Positions 37,108 through 46,072 of a stretch of DNA of 64,000 bases are shown here, piece by piece (position 1 is the first letter of the stretch; each line of letters begins with the position of its first letter). The position numbers and the translations under genes were made by a program. The stretch lies in contig NZ_CP049250.1 in NCBI RefSeq assembly GCF_011046895.1, forward strand, positions 2,950,501 to 3,014,500. The letters are read 5' to 3'. Origin of the DNA: Rhizobium rhizoryzae. Lineage in GTDB: Bacteria > Pseudomonadota > Alphaproteobacteria > Rhizobiales > Rhizobiaceae. The notes beneath the pieces were generated by a model. That model did not search any database. It saw only the letters and a list, made by a program, of their open reading frames with translations, and was not told the DNA's origin.

Positions 37108-37317
37108 ATGCCTCTGCGGCTCAAAAAGTTCATTGGCACGATCCTGATTATCGTCCTTGTATCGGTCTATGCAATCGTTGCGACAACCATCGCCACGCTA
37201 ACCCTTTCCACAGCGCCCTGGTATGTCCACCTCCTCTATTTCCTGCTGACAGGCGTTATCTGGATCTTGCCCGCGATGCTGATTATCCGCTGGATGGCGG
37301 GGCCGAGAAATGTTTGA
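37108..37317 (+). CDS. DUF2842 small membrane protein
   Basis: This 69-residue protein has two transmembrane helices (residues ~9-31 and ~40-60) and ends with WMAGPRNV. The layout MPLRLKKFIGT... and WYVHLLYFLLTGVIWILPAM matches the alphaproteobacterial DUF2842 family. It is divergent from ctaA, and an association with cytochrome oxidase biogenesis is possible but unproven. The start at 37108 follows AAGGAGACAGACGA. Confidence 0.85.
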   Translation: MPLRLKKFIGTILIIVLVSVYAIVATTIATLTLSTAPWYVHLLYFLLTGVIWILPAMLIIRWMAGPRNV

Positions 37318-37335
37318 GGATCGCTTTAGAGCGCC

Positions 37336-37343
37336 TTAACCAT
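37336..37343 (+). promoter_or_regulatory. CtrA half-site-like TTAACCAT
   Basis: TTAACCAT is the half-site of the alphaproteobacterial cell-cycle regulator CtrA. It lies 98 bases before the first gene of the polysaccharide cluster. An eight-base match can easily occur by chance. Confidence 0.25.
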
Positions 37344-37440
37344 CTGTCTAAAAGTTGATCGATGGCGTTCTCGTGCTAACAGCTTATGCGGCGTTTGCCG
37401 GTAAAGCTTGGGCCGCCACCTTCAGATGGACGGATTTGCC

Positions 37441-38643
37441 ATGAGCGCAGTGACGGCACGGATAGATCAGGACAACTGCGCTGCGGACGCAGCGAAAGAC
37501 CATGATCTGGTCGTAAGCCTTCATCAGGAAATCGAGCAGGTTGTGGATGCGTGGCGGGACCTGCAGCAGATCGCATGGAACAGTCCGCACCAGTCTATTG
37601 AGTGGTGCAAGGCCTGGTATGCGACGCAAGCCGACAAGCCGCTCTTCCTGTTGGGCTCTGACATGGGAAAGCCCCTGTTCGTTTTACCGCTTGCAGTTAC
37701 CTCCAGCCACGGCATTCGGTCCGCTGGCTTTCCCGGCGGTTCGTTCAACAACATAAACACTGGCCTGTTCGCCGCAGGTTGCGACTTCTCGGAATCGGCG
37801 TTGGTGCACTGTATCGCACAGATCAAAAGCGCTTTGTCTGAGCACGTTGACGTTTTGCACATGCGTGCGATCCCGAAGGAATGGCAGGGTGCCAGACTGC
37901 CCTTGCACCGCCTTTCAGCCGTAGAGCATGTCAACCATTCCTTCCAATTGCCGCTTCTCGGATCGTTTGACGAGACCCTGGCGCAGATCAACGCCAAGCG
38001 CAGGCGCAAGAAGTTTCGCCAACAGACGCGGCGGATCAGCGAACTTGGAGGGTATGAGGTCTGCACGCCTGAGCACGCAGGTGAGCAACACGAACTTCTC
38101 GACCTTTTCTTTGAACAAAAGCGCGAACGCTTCCGGTCCCAGGGATTGCCGGATGTCTTTGCCAGCGCTTCCATACAGCATTTTTTTCATGCGCTTCTTG
38201 ATGAGCCCGCCGATGCAGAAAACTATCCCTTAAGGCTTTCAGCAATCAAGCTAACGGCGGGTGGCGACCGCGCAATCCCAGCAATCTGCGGCCTGACGCG
38301 TAAGGGCAATCACATAATCTGCCAATTTGGTTCGATTGATGAGAGTCGCGTGCCGGAAACGAGCCCGGGTGAACTGCTGTTCTGGCATGTCATCGAAAAT
38401 GCTTGCAGCACGGGCGCGAAACTTTTCGATTTTGGACTGGGTGATCAACTCTACAAACGCAGTTGGTGCCCGGTAGAAACGGTGCACTATGATCTGATGG
38501 TTCCGGTTTCCGGTCGAGGCCATCTGGCAGCCATCGCAAGGCAGGCGCAGATCCGCCTAAAATCGCGGCTGAAACGCAGTCAGACCATCTACCGTCTGCT
38601 ACAGCGAATCAGAGCCTCAAAGATTGCCTCCCCAGAAGGCTGA
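37441..38643 (+). CDS. CelD/GNAT-type acyltransferase of the polysaccharide cluster
   Basis: This 400-residue protein has the two-lobed GNAT (CelD/FemAB-like) pattern: SPHQSIEWCKAWYA and PLAVTSSHGIRSAGFPGG in the first half, then LFFEQKRERFRSQGLPDVF and KLFDFGLGDQLYKRSWCP in the second. Such proteins acylate sugars or help cellulose and exopolysaccharide synthesis. It is the first gene next to a polysaccharide export cluster, facing the co-polymerase. By gene order it corresponds to the first upp gene, but I do not assert the symbol. Start candidates are TTG 37408, ATG 37426 and ATG 37441; the last has the best ribosome site (GGACGGA). Confidence 0.8.
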   Translation: MSAVTARIDQDNCAADAAKDHDLVVSLHQEIEQVVDAWRDLQQIAWNSPHQSIEWCKAWYATQADKPLFLLGSDMGKPLFVLPLAVTSSHGIRSAGFPGGSFNNINTGLFAAGCDFSESALVHCIAQIKSALSEHVDVLHMRAIPKEWQGARLPLHRLSAVEHVNHSFQLPLLGSFDETLAQINAKRRRKKFRQQTRRISELGGYEVCTPEHAGEQHELLDLFFEQKRERFRSQGLPDVFASASIQHFFHALLDEPADAENYPLRLSAIKLTAGGDRAIPAICGLTRKGNHIICQFGSIDESRVPETSPGELLFWHVIENACSTGAKLFDFGLGDQLYKRSWCPVETVHYDLMVPVSGRGHLAAIARQAQIRLKSRLKRSQTIYRLLQRIRASKIASPEG

Positions 38644-38646
38644 AAA

Positions 38647-38673
38647 CCCGCTGACACTACACGCGCCAGCGGG
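38647..38673. terminator. Bidirectional terminator between convergent genes
   Basis: CCCGCTG (38647-38653) pairs with CAGCGGG (38667-38673). On the minus strand it is followed by TTTTC and lies 58 bases beyond the co-polymerase stop; on the plus strand it starts 3 bases after the acyltransferase stop. Confidence 0.7.
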
Positions 38674-38731
38674 CTCTGCTTTATAACGGTACGATGTGAT
38701 CCAGTCGTATCATTTCTGGATCTCAGGATTA

Positions 38732-41221
38732 TCAGGCCGCGTGCCGCCCGCGATTTTCCGGGTTGTCGGTCACGCTCGCAGTCATCGCAAGTGCATCGCC
38801 GTAACCGGCCTTCCGGAATGCCTCGAGTTGGCTTGCGATGATTTCGTCTCCTGCGCCTGCCAGCGACAGAACGATCTGCATCGGGTTGTTCTTCGTCAGC
38901 CGAGCGAGGCTGCGAGGCTCTGCCCGCCCGCATTCGATAATCACAATGTCATAGGCGCCGGTCAGGGCATCGAAAATCATCCCCAGCCTGTCAGCACCGC
39001 GCATGGCCTGGGCGGGATCAGCGCCGCCCTGCGGGATGATGTGAGCATCGGACAGACGATCGGGATGAATGGTCTCACCAAACGGCGTCGTGCCACAGAG
39101 AAGGTCCGTGATGCCGGGAAGTTGGGCATTGTGTGCCATCAGTCGGGTCGGACATGCGGAGCCTGACATATCGATGAGCACCACACTGCGACCCATTTCT
39201 GCGATCTCGCGCGCCAGCAGCACCGTCGCCGTGGAACCATCGTCGCCGGTTGGCGATACGCTGATTGCCATAGGGAGACCTGTGCGCGTCAACAGATCAC
39301 GAACGTTTTCAACGCTCAGGGACAAAACCTCAACAGGTTCTTCCTGATCCTGCTTCGGTGGCTCCACCGAATTCGAAACAGTTGGTGCAACGCTCATCTC
39401 ATCTCGCGCGGCTTCTTGAATCTCTACCTCGTCGCCAGACTTTGAAGACAGCGACTCCTTGAGCTCCCGGAAGGGGTCCGTGCGCATCTCGTCTATAGAA
39501 ACGGCATCTGCCGCGTCAGAAACAGACTTTGAGGGCTGGGGTGCGGGCGTCACGATTACCTTCTCGTCACTGTCCTCCTTCGCCACGGCGGAGCGCGCGC
39601 GCAGTTTGGCCAGAGCACTGAAGGTTCGCACCGATGTATCGTCGGGCTTTTCGTTGATCGCTTCAATCTCGGTTGTCGTCTTTTTCCGGACGACAAGGGG
39701 CTGCTCGCCTGACTGTTCGAAAGAGGAAGCGTGTGCCGAATTTATTGCTGTATCGGGCAATTCGACCCTTGCATGAGTATCGACAGGTTTTGTCGACCGA
39801 ACCACAACAAGGTCTTCGTTGCTGGTTGCGGCAGGGCGAAGGCCGCGCCCGCTAAAGAGAGCCGCAACGACAATGCCAAGCGCATACAATATGAGTGTGG
39901 CCAGCGCCACGACAATGGTGATCGGCACGACCTTGGGGAAATAGGGTTCGGACGGCTCTACAGCGGTTGAAATCACGCGAGCATCGGCTGGCGTTGCCGC
40001 CCGATCTGCGCGCGATGCAGCTTCGCGGTATCTGGAGAGATAGCTTTCAAGCAACTGCCGTTGTGCCGCCGCTTCGCGCTCCAGGGCGCGTAGGCCAACC
40101 TCTTCTTCGCCTGCACGGGCAGAATCCGCCTTAATCGTGGTCAGTTGCTGATTCAACTGAACTTCACGCGCGTTTGCAACCTGCGCTTCACTTTCGGCTG
40201 CCGCAAGAATTTTTCGGGTCTCAGCCTGGATCTGTTGGCGAATTCCCGCCAATTGCGCCTTCAGTCCACGCAGGCGGGGATGTCCGTCCATCATGGAGAT
40301 CGAAAGATCGGCAATCTGCGCCTGAAGGTTTGCTTCGGTTTCCTTCAGCCGCTGAATCATCGGCGAAGCGATGACATCATTCAACGTATCGTAGCCAGTT
40401 CCAGCATCCAGCGCCCGCTTGACGTTCTGAGCCTTGGCTTCCGCGGTTGCCTTCTCAGTTCGCACCCTTGCGATCTCAGTGGAGATATCGTTCAACTGGC
40501 GCTCTGAGAAACTGGTGTTATCCGAGGAGCGAAACAGGCCAGCCGATGTTCGATAATCCGCGACCTTTTTTTCGGCCTCCTGAACCTTTGTTCGCAGAGC
40601 CTGGATTTCCGGCTCCAGCCAACGAGTGGTCTCAGTATGCGTATCGATCTTCGCGCCGCTCTGCATGGAGAGATAAAGATCTGCCATCCGGTTAGGCACA
40701 GCAGCCGCCAGCTTGGGGTCTTGCGACGAAAACTCGATTGCGATGATGCGTGAGCCTTCGACCGGGTAGACCTGCAACTTCTCTCGGAATGCTTTCAGCA
40801 CCCTCTCCTCGGGTGCCGTGTCCATCGGATTGGACTTCATACCTATCGCAACGAGTGGCCCGGACAGGAAGGAATGCGCTTCCGGATCGAACTCCTTGAG
40901 ATCGGCCAGCTTCAGATCTCTTGCGACCGCCTTGATGAGATCCGCTGACTGCAGGATCTGCGCCTGGCTCACGATATTGTATTGATCGAGCACCGGTTCG
41001 GAGGCGCCTTGCGTTTCGCGACCTGCCACGGAGTTTTCTCGCGTTTCGATCAGCAGGCGCGTTTCAGCCTTGTAGGCTGGCGTCATGGTGCCGGCAATTG
41101 CCAGAGCAATGCCACCGGCCAGGATCGTCGTGGCCAGAATTCGCATGCGGCGTTCCCACACCGCGCTCATCAACTGGCCGATGTCGATATCTGCGTCCTG
41201 ATTTCCGCTTACGCCAGACAT
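38732..41221 (-). CDS. Wzc-like polysaccharide co-polymerase with degenerate kinase domain
   Basis: This 829-residue inner-membrane protein controls polymer chain length and export. The Wzz domain with TM1 is at residues ~15-50, a long coiled coil runs from ~180 to 400, and TM2 is near 430-460. The C-terminal ~180 residues resemble a bacterial tyrosine-kinase fold, but Walker A reads GDDGST (no lysine, residues 659-664), Walker A' reads LIDMSGS (second acidic residue lost), Walker B reads IVIIEC, and there is no C-terminal tyrosine cluster. It is therefore likely catalytically inactive. It is divergent from the export lipoprotein gene. Confidence 0.88.
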   Translation of the reverse strand: MSGVSGNQDADIDIGQLMSAVWERRMRILATTILAGGIALAIAGTMTPAYKAETRLLIETRENSVAGRETQGASEPVLDQYNIVSQAQILQSADLIKAVARDLKLADLKEFDPEAHSFLSGPLVAIGMKSNPMDTAPEERVLKAFREKLQVYPVEGSRIIAIEFSSQDPKLAAAVPNRMADLYLSMQSGAKIDTHTETTRWLEPEIQALRTKVQEAEKKVADYRTSAGLFRSSDNTSFSERQLNDISTEIARVRTEKATAEAKAQNVKRALDAGTGYDTLNDVIASPMIQRLKETEANLQAQIADLSISMMDGHPRLRGLKAQLAGIRQQIQAETRKILAAAESEAQVANAREVQLNQQLTTIKADSARAGEEEVGLRALEREAAAQRQLLESYLSRYREAASRADRAATPADARVISTAVEPSEPYFPKVVPITIVVALATLILYALGIVVAALFSGRGLRPAATSNEDLVVVRSTKPVDTHARVELPDTAINSAHASSFEQSGEQPLVVRKKTTTEIEAINEKPDDTSVRTFSALAKLRARSAVAKEDSDEKVIVTPAPQPSKSVSDAADAVSIDEMRTDPFRELKESLSSKSGDEVEIQEAARDEMSVAPTVSNSVEPPKQDQEEPVEVLSLSVENVRDLLTRTGLPMAISVSPTGDDGSTATVLLAREIAEMGRSVVLIDMSGSACPTRLMAHNAQLPGITDLLCGTTPFGETIHPDRLSDAHIIPQGGADPAQAMRGADRLGMIFDALTGAYDIVIIECGRAEPRSLARLTKNNPMQIVLSLAGAGDEIIASQLEAFRKAGYGDALAMTASVTDNPENRGRHAA

Positions 41222-41292
41222 TGCGCACTCCACGATTTCATTTGGGCGCGAGCGTAAAGGACTATGGTAAGCGTCCGGTTAACGTTCGAAAG

Positions 41293-41320
41293 CTCATACG
41301 AATGCACGAATCTACGTCAA
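41293..41320 (-). promoter_or_regulatory. Candidate promoter of the co-polymerase gene
   Basis: On the minus strand TTGACG (41315-41320) is followed after 16 bases by TATGAG (41293-41298). It gives a leader of roughly 65 bases. No equally good promoter was found for the divergent export gene. TTAAC motifs lie nearby at 41278 and 41353. Confidence 0.45.
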
Positions 41321-41409
41321 ATCAGGGCTGGCCGTGGACACTTTTACCAGACATTAACCCTAACAGTTCCATAACGGGCCATCAGTTTCTTCCAGCGGAG
41401 TTCGCGCGG

Positions 41410-41988
41410 ATGGAGTTCGCCCGTTTTAAATCAGTTGTAGCTCTGGCGCTTGCAGCCCTTTCTGCAACCACGCTTGCCGGATGCACCTCCTATGCACCTG
41501 CGCCCAAGGCATTTCACGAGGCCACTATCCAGCCTTATCGCCTGGATAGTGGTGATCGCCTGCGTGTGACCGTTTTTGAGCAGCCTAGCCTCTCCAACAC
41601 CTACACTGTCGACCAGGCCGGTTACATCTCCTTCCCGCTCGTCGGTCAGGTAACAGCACGCGGCCAGACACTAAGCGGACTTTCCGGAGCCATCGCGGCA
41701 AAACTCAAGCAAGGCTATCTGCGCGATCCCGATGTATCCATCGAAGTCGACCGCTATCGCCCGGTTTTCGTGATGGGTGAAGTTGGTCGCCCCGGACAAT
41801 ATTCTTACGTTCCTGGAATGACGGCGCAGAACGCCATTGCCATTGCCGGAGGCTTTACGCCCCGCGGCAACCAGCGCGAAATTGACGTCACGCGCAAGAT
41901 CAACGGACAGATCCTGACTGGCAAGACGACCATCTCTGCGCCGATCCTGGCTGGAGACACTATCTACGTCAAAGAACGTCTCTTCTGA
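41410..41988 (+). CDS. uppC: Outer-membrane polysaccharide export lipoprotein (Wza-type)
   Basis: This 192-residue protein has a lipoprotein signal peptide (hydrophobic stretch ending TLAGC at the lipobox) followed by the Poly_export domain (YRLDSGDRLRVTVFEQPSLS, DQAGYISFPLVGQV) and a SLBB-like domain (VMGEVGRPGQYSYVPGMTA). It should form the periplasmic/outer-membrane exit pore. The start at 41410 is chosen because it leaves a normal signal peptide; the frame is open far upstream through the divergent promoter region. Position in the cluster agrees with uppC of Agrobacterium; this symbol rests on memory of that locus. Confidence 0.88.
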   Translation: MEFARFKSVVALALAALSATTLAGCTSYAPAPKAFHEATIQPYRLDSGDRLRVTVFEQPSLSNTYTVDQAGYISFPLVGQVTARGQTLSGLSGAIAAKLKQGYLRDPDVSIEVDRYRPVFVMGEVGRPGQYSYVPGMTAQNAIAIAGGFTPRGNQREIDVTRKINGQILTGKTTISAPILAGDTIYVKERLF

Positions 41989-41992
41989 TCAT

Positions 41993-43147
41993 ATGGCTGC
42001 GTCACGACCGCTCCGCATCATTCACTGCTTCAGGTCGCCCGTCGGCGGCATCTTTCGGCATGTGCGCGATCTGGTAGACGCGCATTCGGAGGCTGGTCAT
42101 CAGATCGGCATCCTCTGTGACAGTTCGACAGGCGGAGCACATGAGGAGGCCCTGTTCGATCGGATCAAACCAAAACTGGCACTGGGATTGATGCGCTTGC
42201 CCATCCAGCGGTCAGTGTCGCCGGGAGATCTTCTCGCACTTTATGACAGTTACAAACATATCAAGAGCTTGCAGCCGGATGTTCTGCATGGACATGGCGC
42301 CAAAGGTGGCGTCCTTGCCCGTCTCATCGGCTCAGCCCTGCGGGTCAACAGGTATCGCGTAGCCCGCTTCTATTCGCCTCACGGCGGCAGTCTGCACTAT
42401 GATGAAAAGCGCCTTTCCGGCAAGGCGGTCATGTGGTTGGAGCGCATGCAGGAGTACTTCACCGACGGCTTGGTCTTCGTCTGTGACTACGAGCGGCGCG
42501 TCTACGAGCAGAAGGTAGGCAGGCCCCGTGTCGCCGGTAAAGTAATCTATAACGGGATCGACGACACCGAGTTTAAACCGATTGCGACTGTGCCGAACGG
42601 GGCAGATTTCCTGTACATCGGGATGATGCGGGATCTCAAAGGTCCAGATGTCTTCATCACTGCGTTCGAGCTGGCCGAGAAAATGCTCGGACGACGCCTG
42701 TCCGCTGCAATGGTCGGCGACGGACCCGACAAGGAAACCTATATCCGGACCATCCGTGGAAGAGGGCTGTCGGACCGCATCTCGATGGACAATGCGATGC
42801 CGGCTGCGGCTGCATTTTCGATGGCGGACATCGTCGTGGTGCCATCCCGTGCCGAAGCGATGCCCTATATCGTTCTTGAGGCTCTCGCCGCCGGCAAAGT
42901 TGTGCTTGCCAGCAGGGTCGGCGGCATTCCGGAAATTCTTGGCGAGCAGAGCCGCGCCCTTGCCATACCCGGAAGTGCAGAGGATCTGGCGCGCTTGATG
43001 GTTGAATCAAGAAGCGAGAACGGATGGCGAGAACGGGTAATGCCGCTGCCTGAACAGTTTCGCGCCCGCTTTTCAGCCGATGCGATGGCGTCTTCCATGC
43101 TCGAGCTATATCAAGATACTCTAACCAAAGGTTCAAAACTTTCTTAG
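41993..43147 (+). CDS. GT4-family glycosyltransferase
   Basis: This 384-residue GT-B enzyme starts with the acceptor-domain pattern HCFRSPVGGIFRHVRDL and contains the DVLHGHGAKGGVLAR segment. The donor domain shows the EX7E motif EAMPYIVLEALAAG near residue 287, typical of retaining GT4 enzymes. It should add one sugar to the lipid-linked repeat unit at the cytoplasmic membrane face. It starts 4 bases after the export gene. It is the only glycosyltransferase in the cluster apart from the initiating transferase. Confidence 0.9.
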   Translation: MAASRPLRIIHCFRSPVGGIFRHVRDLVDAHSEAGHQIGILCDSSTGGAHEEALFDRIKPKLALGLMRLPIQRSVSPGDLLALYDSYKHIKSLQPDVLHGHGAKGGVLARLIGSALRVNRYRVARFYSPHGGSLHYDEKRLSGKAVMWLERMQEYFTDGLVFVCDYERRVYEQKVGRPRVAGKVIYNGIDDTEFKPIATVPNGADFLYIGMMRDLKGPDVFITAFELAEKMLGRRLSAAMVGDGPDKETYIRTIRGRGLSDRISMDNAMPAAAAFSMADIVVVPSRAEAMPYIVLEALAAGKVVLASRVGGIPEILGEQSRALAIPGSAEDLARLMVESRSENGWRERVMPLPEQFRARFSADAMASSMLELYQDTLTKGSKLS

Positions 43148-43228
43148 CATCTTGCTGCTAATGCTCGGCAATGCGCAGAATGAAACAGGCGGTGCCTGGG
43201 CGCGTTTGCGATCAATGGGATCCGAGCA

Positions 43229-44779
43229 ATGAGCGAGCCGGCAGGAAAGCAGGAATTCGACGTCGAGGCATTGCGTCGACAGGTTTCCGAGATCCAAAGC
43301 CGATCTGAAACCGGGCAGGAAGAGCCTCCAGCCCAGTTGAACGATTTTGCACAGCAAATCGCCGAGCAGTTTCGCGACACGAATACCACACCATCCATGC
43401 TCATCGGCAAGTTCCGACTTCTGGAAGGCATGGTCGTTGTCCTCATCAGTCTTCTCGCCCATTACCTCAGCGACAACCGGGATCTGGAATCGCTCATCAT
43501 CCAGTTCTTCACTTCCGTATTTGCAGCCGGTCTGATGATACTGAGCCTGCAAATTGCGGATACCTACCAAATTCCCTCACTGCGAATGCCTCGTCGCATG
43601 GTCATCCGCGTCGTCATTTGCTGGAGCCTTGGTTGGGGTGCCGTTGGGCTTTTGAACTGGCTTCTGCTGTCCTACACGCCTGATGTGCATACGTTTGCGT
43701 GGTGGGTGTTTGGCACTGCAGCCATGATTGCGGTGCGCTATCTGATGGCGATTGCCATTCGGCATTGGGCACGCAACGGCATCATGGAGCGTCGCGCTGT
43801 GATCGTTGGCGGCGGCCAGCCAGCGAAGGATCTTGTGCGCGCGCTCGAAGCGCAGCCTGAAAACGACATCCGCATCTGTGGTATCTTTGATGATCGTGGC
43901 AGCGCCCGCTCGCCGGATCTGGTCGCCGGCTATCCAAAGCTTGGGACATTCGGCGAGTTGGTTACCTTTGCCCGCCTCGCGCGGATCGACATGTTGATCA
44001 TCGCGCTACCGGCATCCGCAGAACAGAGAATCCTCCAACTGCTGAAGAAGCTCTGGGTTCTGCCGGTCGATATTCGCCTCGCCGCACACGCACACCAGCT
44101 TCGTTTCCGTCCCCGCGCCTATAGTCACGTCGGCGCCGTGCCGATGCTCGACATCTTCGACAAACCGCTTCGGGACTGGGACTCGGTTTCAAAACGCGCC
44201 TTCGACATCTTCTTTTCAAGCCTCGCATTGTTGCTGTGCTGGCCGATCATGATCGGCTGTGCCATTGCTGTTAAAGCAACCTCAAAGGGCCCCGCGCTCT
44301 TCATTCAGAAGCGCCATGGTTTCAACAATGAGGTCATCAACGTCCTGAAGTTCCGCTCCATGTATACCGAGCAGAGCGATCCGACTGCGAAGAAGGCGGT
44401 GACGAAGCACGATCCGCGTGTGACACCTGTGGGGCGCTTTATTCGCAAGTCGTCGCTGGATGAACTTCCGCAATTGTTCAATGTGCTGCGCGGTGAACTT
44501 TCCCTCGTTGGGCCGCGACCGCATGCGGTCCAGGCCCAGACCGGCGACAGGAAATATGTCGATGTGGTCGAAAGCTATTTCGCCCGTCACCGGGTCAAGC
44601 CTGGCGTAACGGGTTGGGCGCAGATCAATGGCCTGCGCGGGGAGCTCGACAGCGACGAAAAAATCAAGGCCCGCATCGCTTTTGATCTCGACTACATCGA
44701 GAACTGGTCGCTTTGGCTCGACCTCAAGATCCTGTTCCTGACGCCCATCAGGCTGCTGAACACGGAGAATGCGTATTGA
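43229..44779 (+). CDS. uppE: Polyisoprenyl-phosphate hexose-1-phosphate transferase
   Basis: This 516-residue membrane enzyme loads the first sugar phosphate on undecaprenyl phosphate. It has four helices near residues 65-175, a CoA-binding-like domain (RRAVIVGGGQPAKDLVRAL), and the C-terminal catalytic bacterial-sugar-transferase domain with VLKFRSMY, the Asp-Glu pair in KSSLDELPQLFNVLRGELS and VGPRPHA. The family assignment (WcaJ/ExoY-type) is firm. In Agrobacterium the equivalent gene in the upp cluster is uppE; the symbol is given on that basis. Its end overlaps the start of the polymerase gene by four bases. Confidence 0.9.
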   Translation: MSEPAGKQEFDVEALRRQVSEIQSRSETGQEEPPAQLNDFAQQIAEQFRDTNTTPSMLIGKFRLLEGMVVVLISLLAHYLSDNRDLESLIIQFFTSVFAAGLMILSLQIADTYQIPSLRMPRRMVIRVVICWSLGWGAVGLLNWLLLSYTPDVHTFAWWVFGTAAMIAVRYLMAIAIRHWARNGIMERRAVIVGGGQPAKDLVRALEAQPENDIRICGIFDDRGSARSPDLVAGYPKLGTFGELVTFARLARIDMLIIALPASAEQRILQLLKKLWVLPVDIRLAAHAHQLRFRPRAYSHVGAVPMLDIFDKPLRDWDSVSKRAFDIFFSSLALLLCWPIMIGCAIAVKATSKGPALFIQKRHGFNNEVINVLKFRSMYTEQSDPTAKKAVTKHDPRVTPVGRFIRKSSLDELPQLFNVLRGELSLVGPRPHAVQAQTGDRKYVDVVESYFARHRVKPGVTGWAQINGLRGELDSDEKIKARIAFDLDYIENWSLWLDLKILFLTPIRLLNTENAY

Positions 44780-46041
44780 GCGTCGCGTTCGAGGCCCCGG
44801 TTTCTGCCAAGCCATTCAACCCACAAATGGCGGCCCTACGCATCATCGGGTCCGCCATGGTTGCCTTTGGTGTTTTTCTCTCGGGCTTCGTCATTCGTGA
44901 GCCAGCTCCCTACGAAGTGATGCTGGCCGTGCAGATTGCGATCTGGTTTCTGCTCGGCCTCAAGATTTCGCGATCGGTCGCTCCGCTGCTCGTGCTGATG
45001 CTCTTGTTCAATATCGGCGGTATGTTTTCGCTGACCGTCATGAACGACATGACCGGGGCGCCGCTTTACATGGCGGTCTCAACGTTTCTGGCTCTTACCT
45101 CGGTATTTTATGCCGCCATCATCGAAGACGGGCACCATCGCCTTCTGCTGATCTTCAGGGCCTGGGTGGCGGGCGCTGTTATTACCGCCCTCCTCGGCAT
45201 CCTTGGCTACTTCCACGCCTTTCCCGGTGCGGAAATTTTCACACGCTATGACCGAGCCATGGGTGCCTTTCAGGATCCCAACGTCTTCGGCCCCTATCTG
45301 GTGGCACCGGCAATCTACCTGATGTATCGGCTGCTCACGACCCGCTTAAGCCGTGCTGTTTTCTACGTTCCGGGCATTTTGATTCTGGCGCTTGGAATCT
45401 TTCTATCCTTTTCGCGTGCAGCCTGGGGTCTGTTCGCTTTTGCTGCCATTGCCTTGATCGTCGTGATGCTTCTCAAGGAACGCACAGCGGCATTTCGGAT
45501 GAAGATCTTCACGCTGAGCCTGACAGCAGTCGTTATTCTGATGATGGCGATTGCCGGTGCGATGCAATCGAAGAAGGTATCCGACCTGTTCATGAACCGC
45601 GCCAAGCTCGTTCAGGAGTATGACGGAGCAAGACTGGGTCGCTTCGAACGTCACAAGATCGGCTTCCTGATGGCGATGGAACGCCCCCTCGGCATGGGGC
45701 CCATGGTACTTGGCAAGATGTTTGGCGAAGATGAGCACAACATTTGGCTCAAGACCCTGACGACCTACGGTTGGCTGGGCTTCGTGTGCTATCTCATCCT
45801 GCTATGGTCGACACTCTTCATCGGCTTCCGCTCGCTGCTGCGGGAGCGGCCTTGGCAGCCCTTCCTGATGGTCGCCTGGATTGTCCTCGCAGGTCACGCG
45901 TTGATCGGAAATGTCATCGATCTCGATCACTGGCGACATGTCTATATGCTTTTCGGGATCATTTGGGGCTGTTTCGCGCTCGAAAACAACTGGCAAAAAC
46001 GGACACGGCAAAGTTCGCTTGCCAATGCCGGGATAGCTTGA
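44776..46041 (+). CDS. Wzy/O-antigen-ligase-type polymerase
   Basis: This 421-residue membrane protein with about ten to eleven helices has the Wzy_C pattern: RAMGAFQDPNVFGPYLV and SFSRAAWGLFAF before the large periplasmic loop, and GEDEHNIWLKTLTTYGWLG after it. It should polymerise lipid-linked repeats on the periplasmic side. The start is a TTG at 44776 that overlaps the previous stop as TTGA and follows GGAG by 9 bases; an internal ATG 17 codons later would lose only hydrophilic residues. No flippase gene follows. Confidence 0.82.
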   Translation: MSVAFEAPVSAKPFNPQMAALRIIGSAMVAFGVFLSGFVIREPAPYEVMLAVQIAIWFLLGLKISRSVAPLLVLMLLFNIGGMFSLTVMNDMTGAPLYMAVSTFLALTSVFYAAIIEDGHHRLLLIFRAWVAGAVITALLGILGYFHAFPGAEIFTRYDRAMGAFQDPNVFGPYLVAPAIYLMYRLLTTRLSRAVFYVPGILILALGIFLSFSRAAWGLFAFAAIALIVVMLLKERTAAFRMKIFTLSLTAVVILMMAIAGAMQSKKVSDLFMNRAKLVQEYDGARLGRFERHKIGFLMAMERPLGMGPMVLGKMFGEDEHNIWLKTLTTYGWLGFVCYLILLWSTLFIGFRSLLRERPWQPFLMVAWIVLAGHALIGNVIDLDHWRHVYMLFGIIWGCFALENNWQKRTRQSSLANAGIA

Positions 46042-46072
46042 AAAGTCCCACTCCTGCCCCAGTTCATCTTGC

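Noticed and set aside
41098-41409. Longer N-terminus for the export lipoprotein from the upstream open frame
   Set aside because: It would run through the divergent co-polymerase start and promoter and place the lipoprotein signal peptide more than 100 residues inside the protein.
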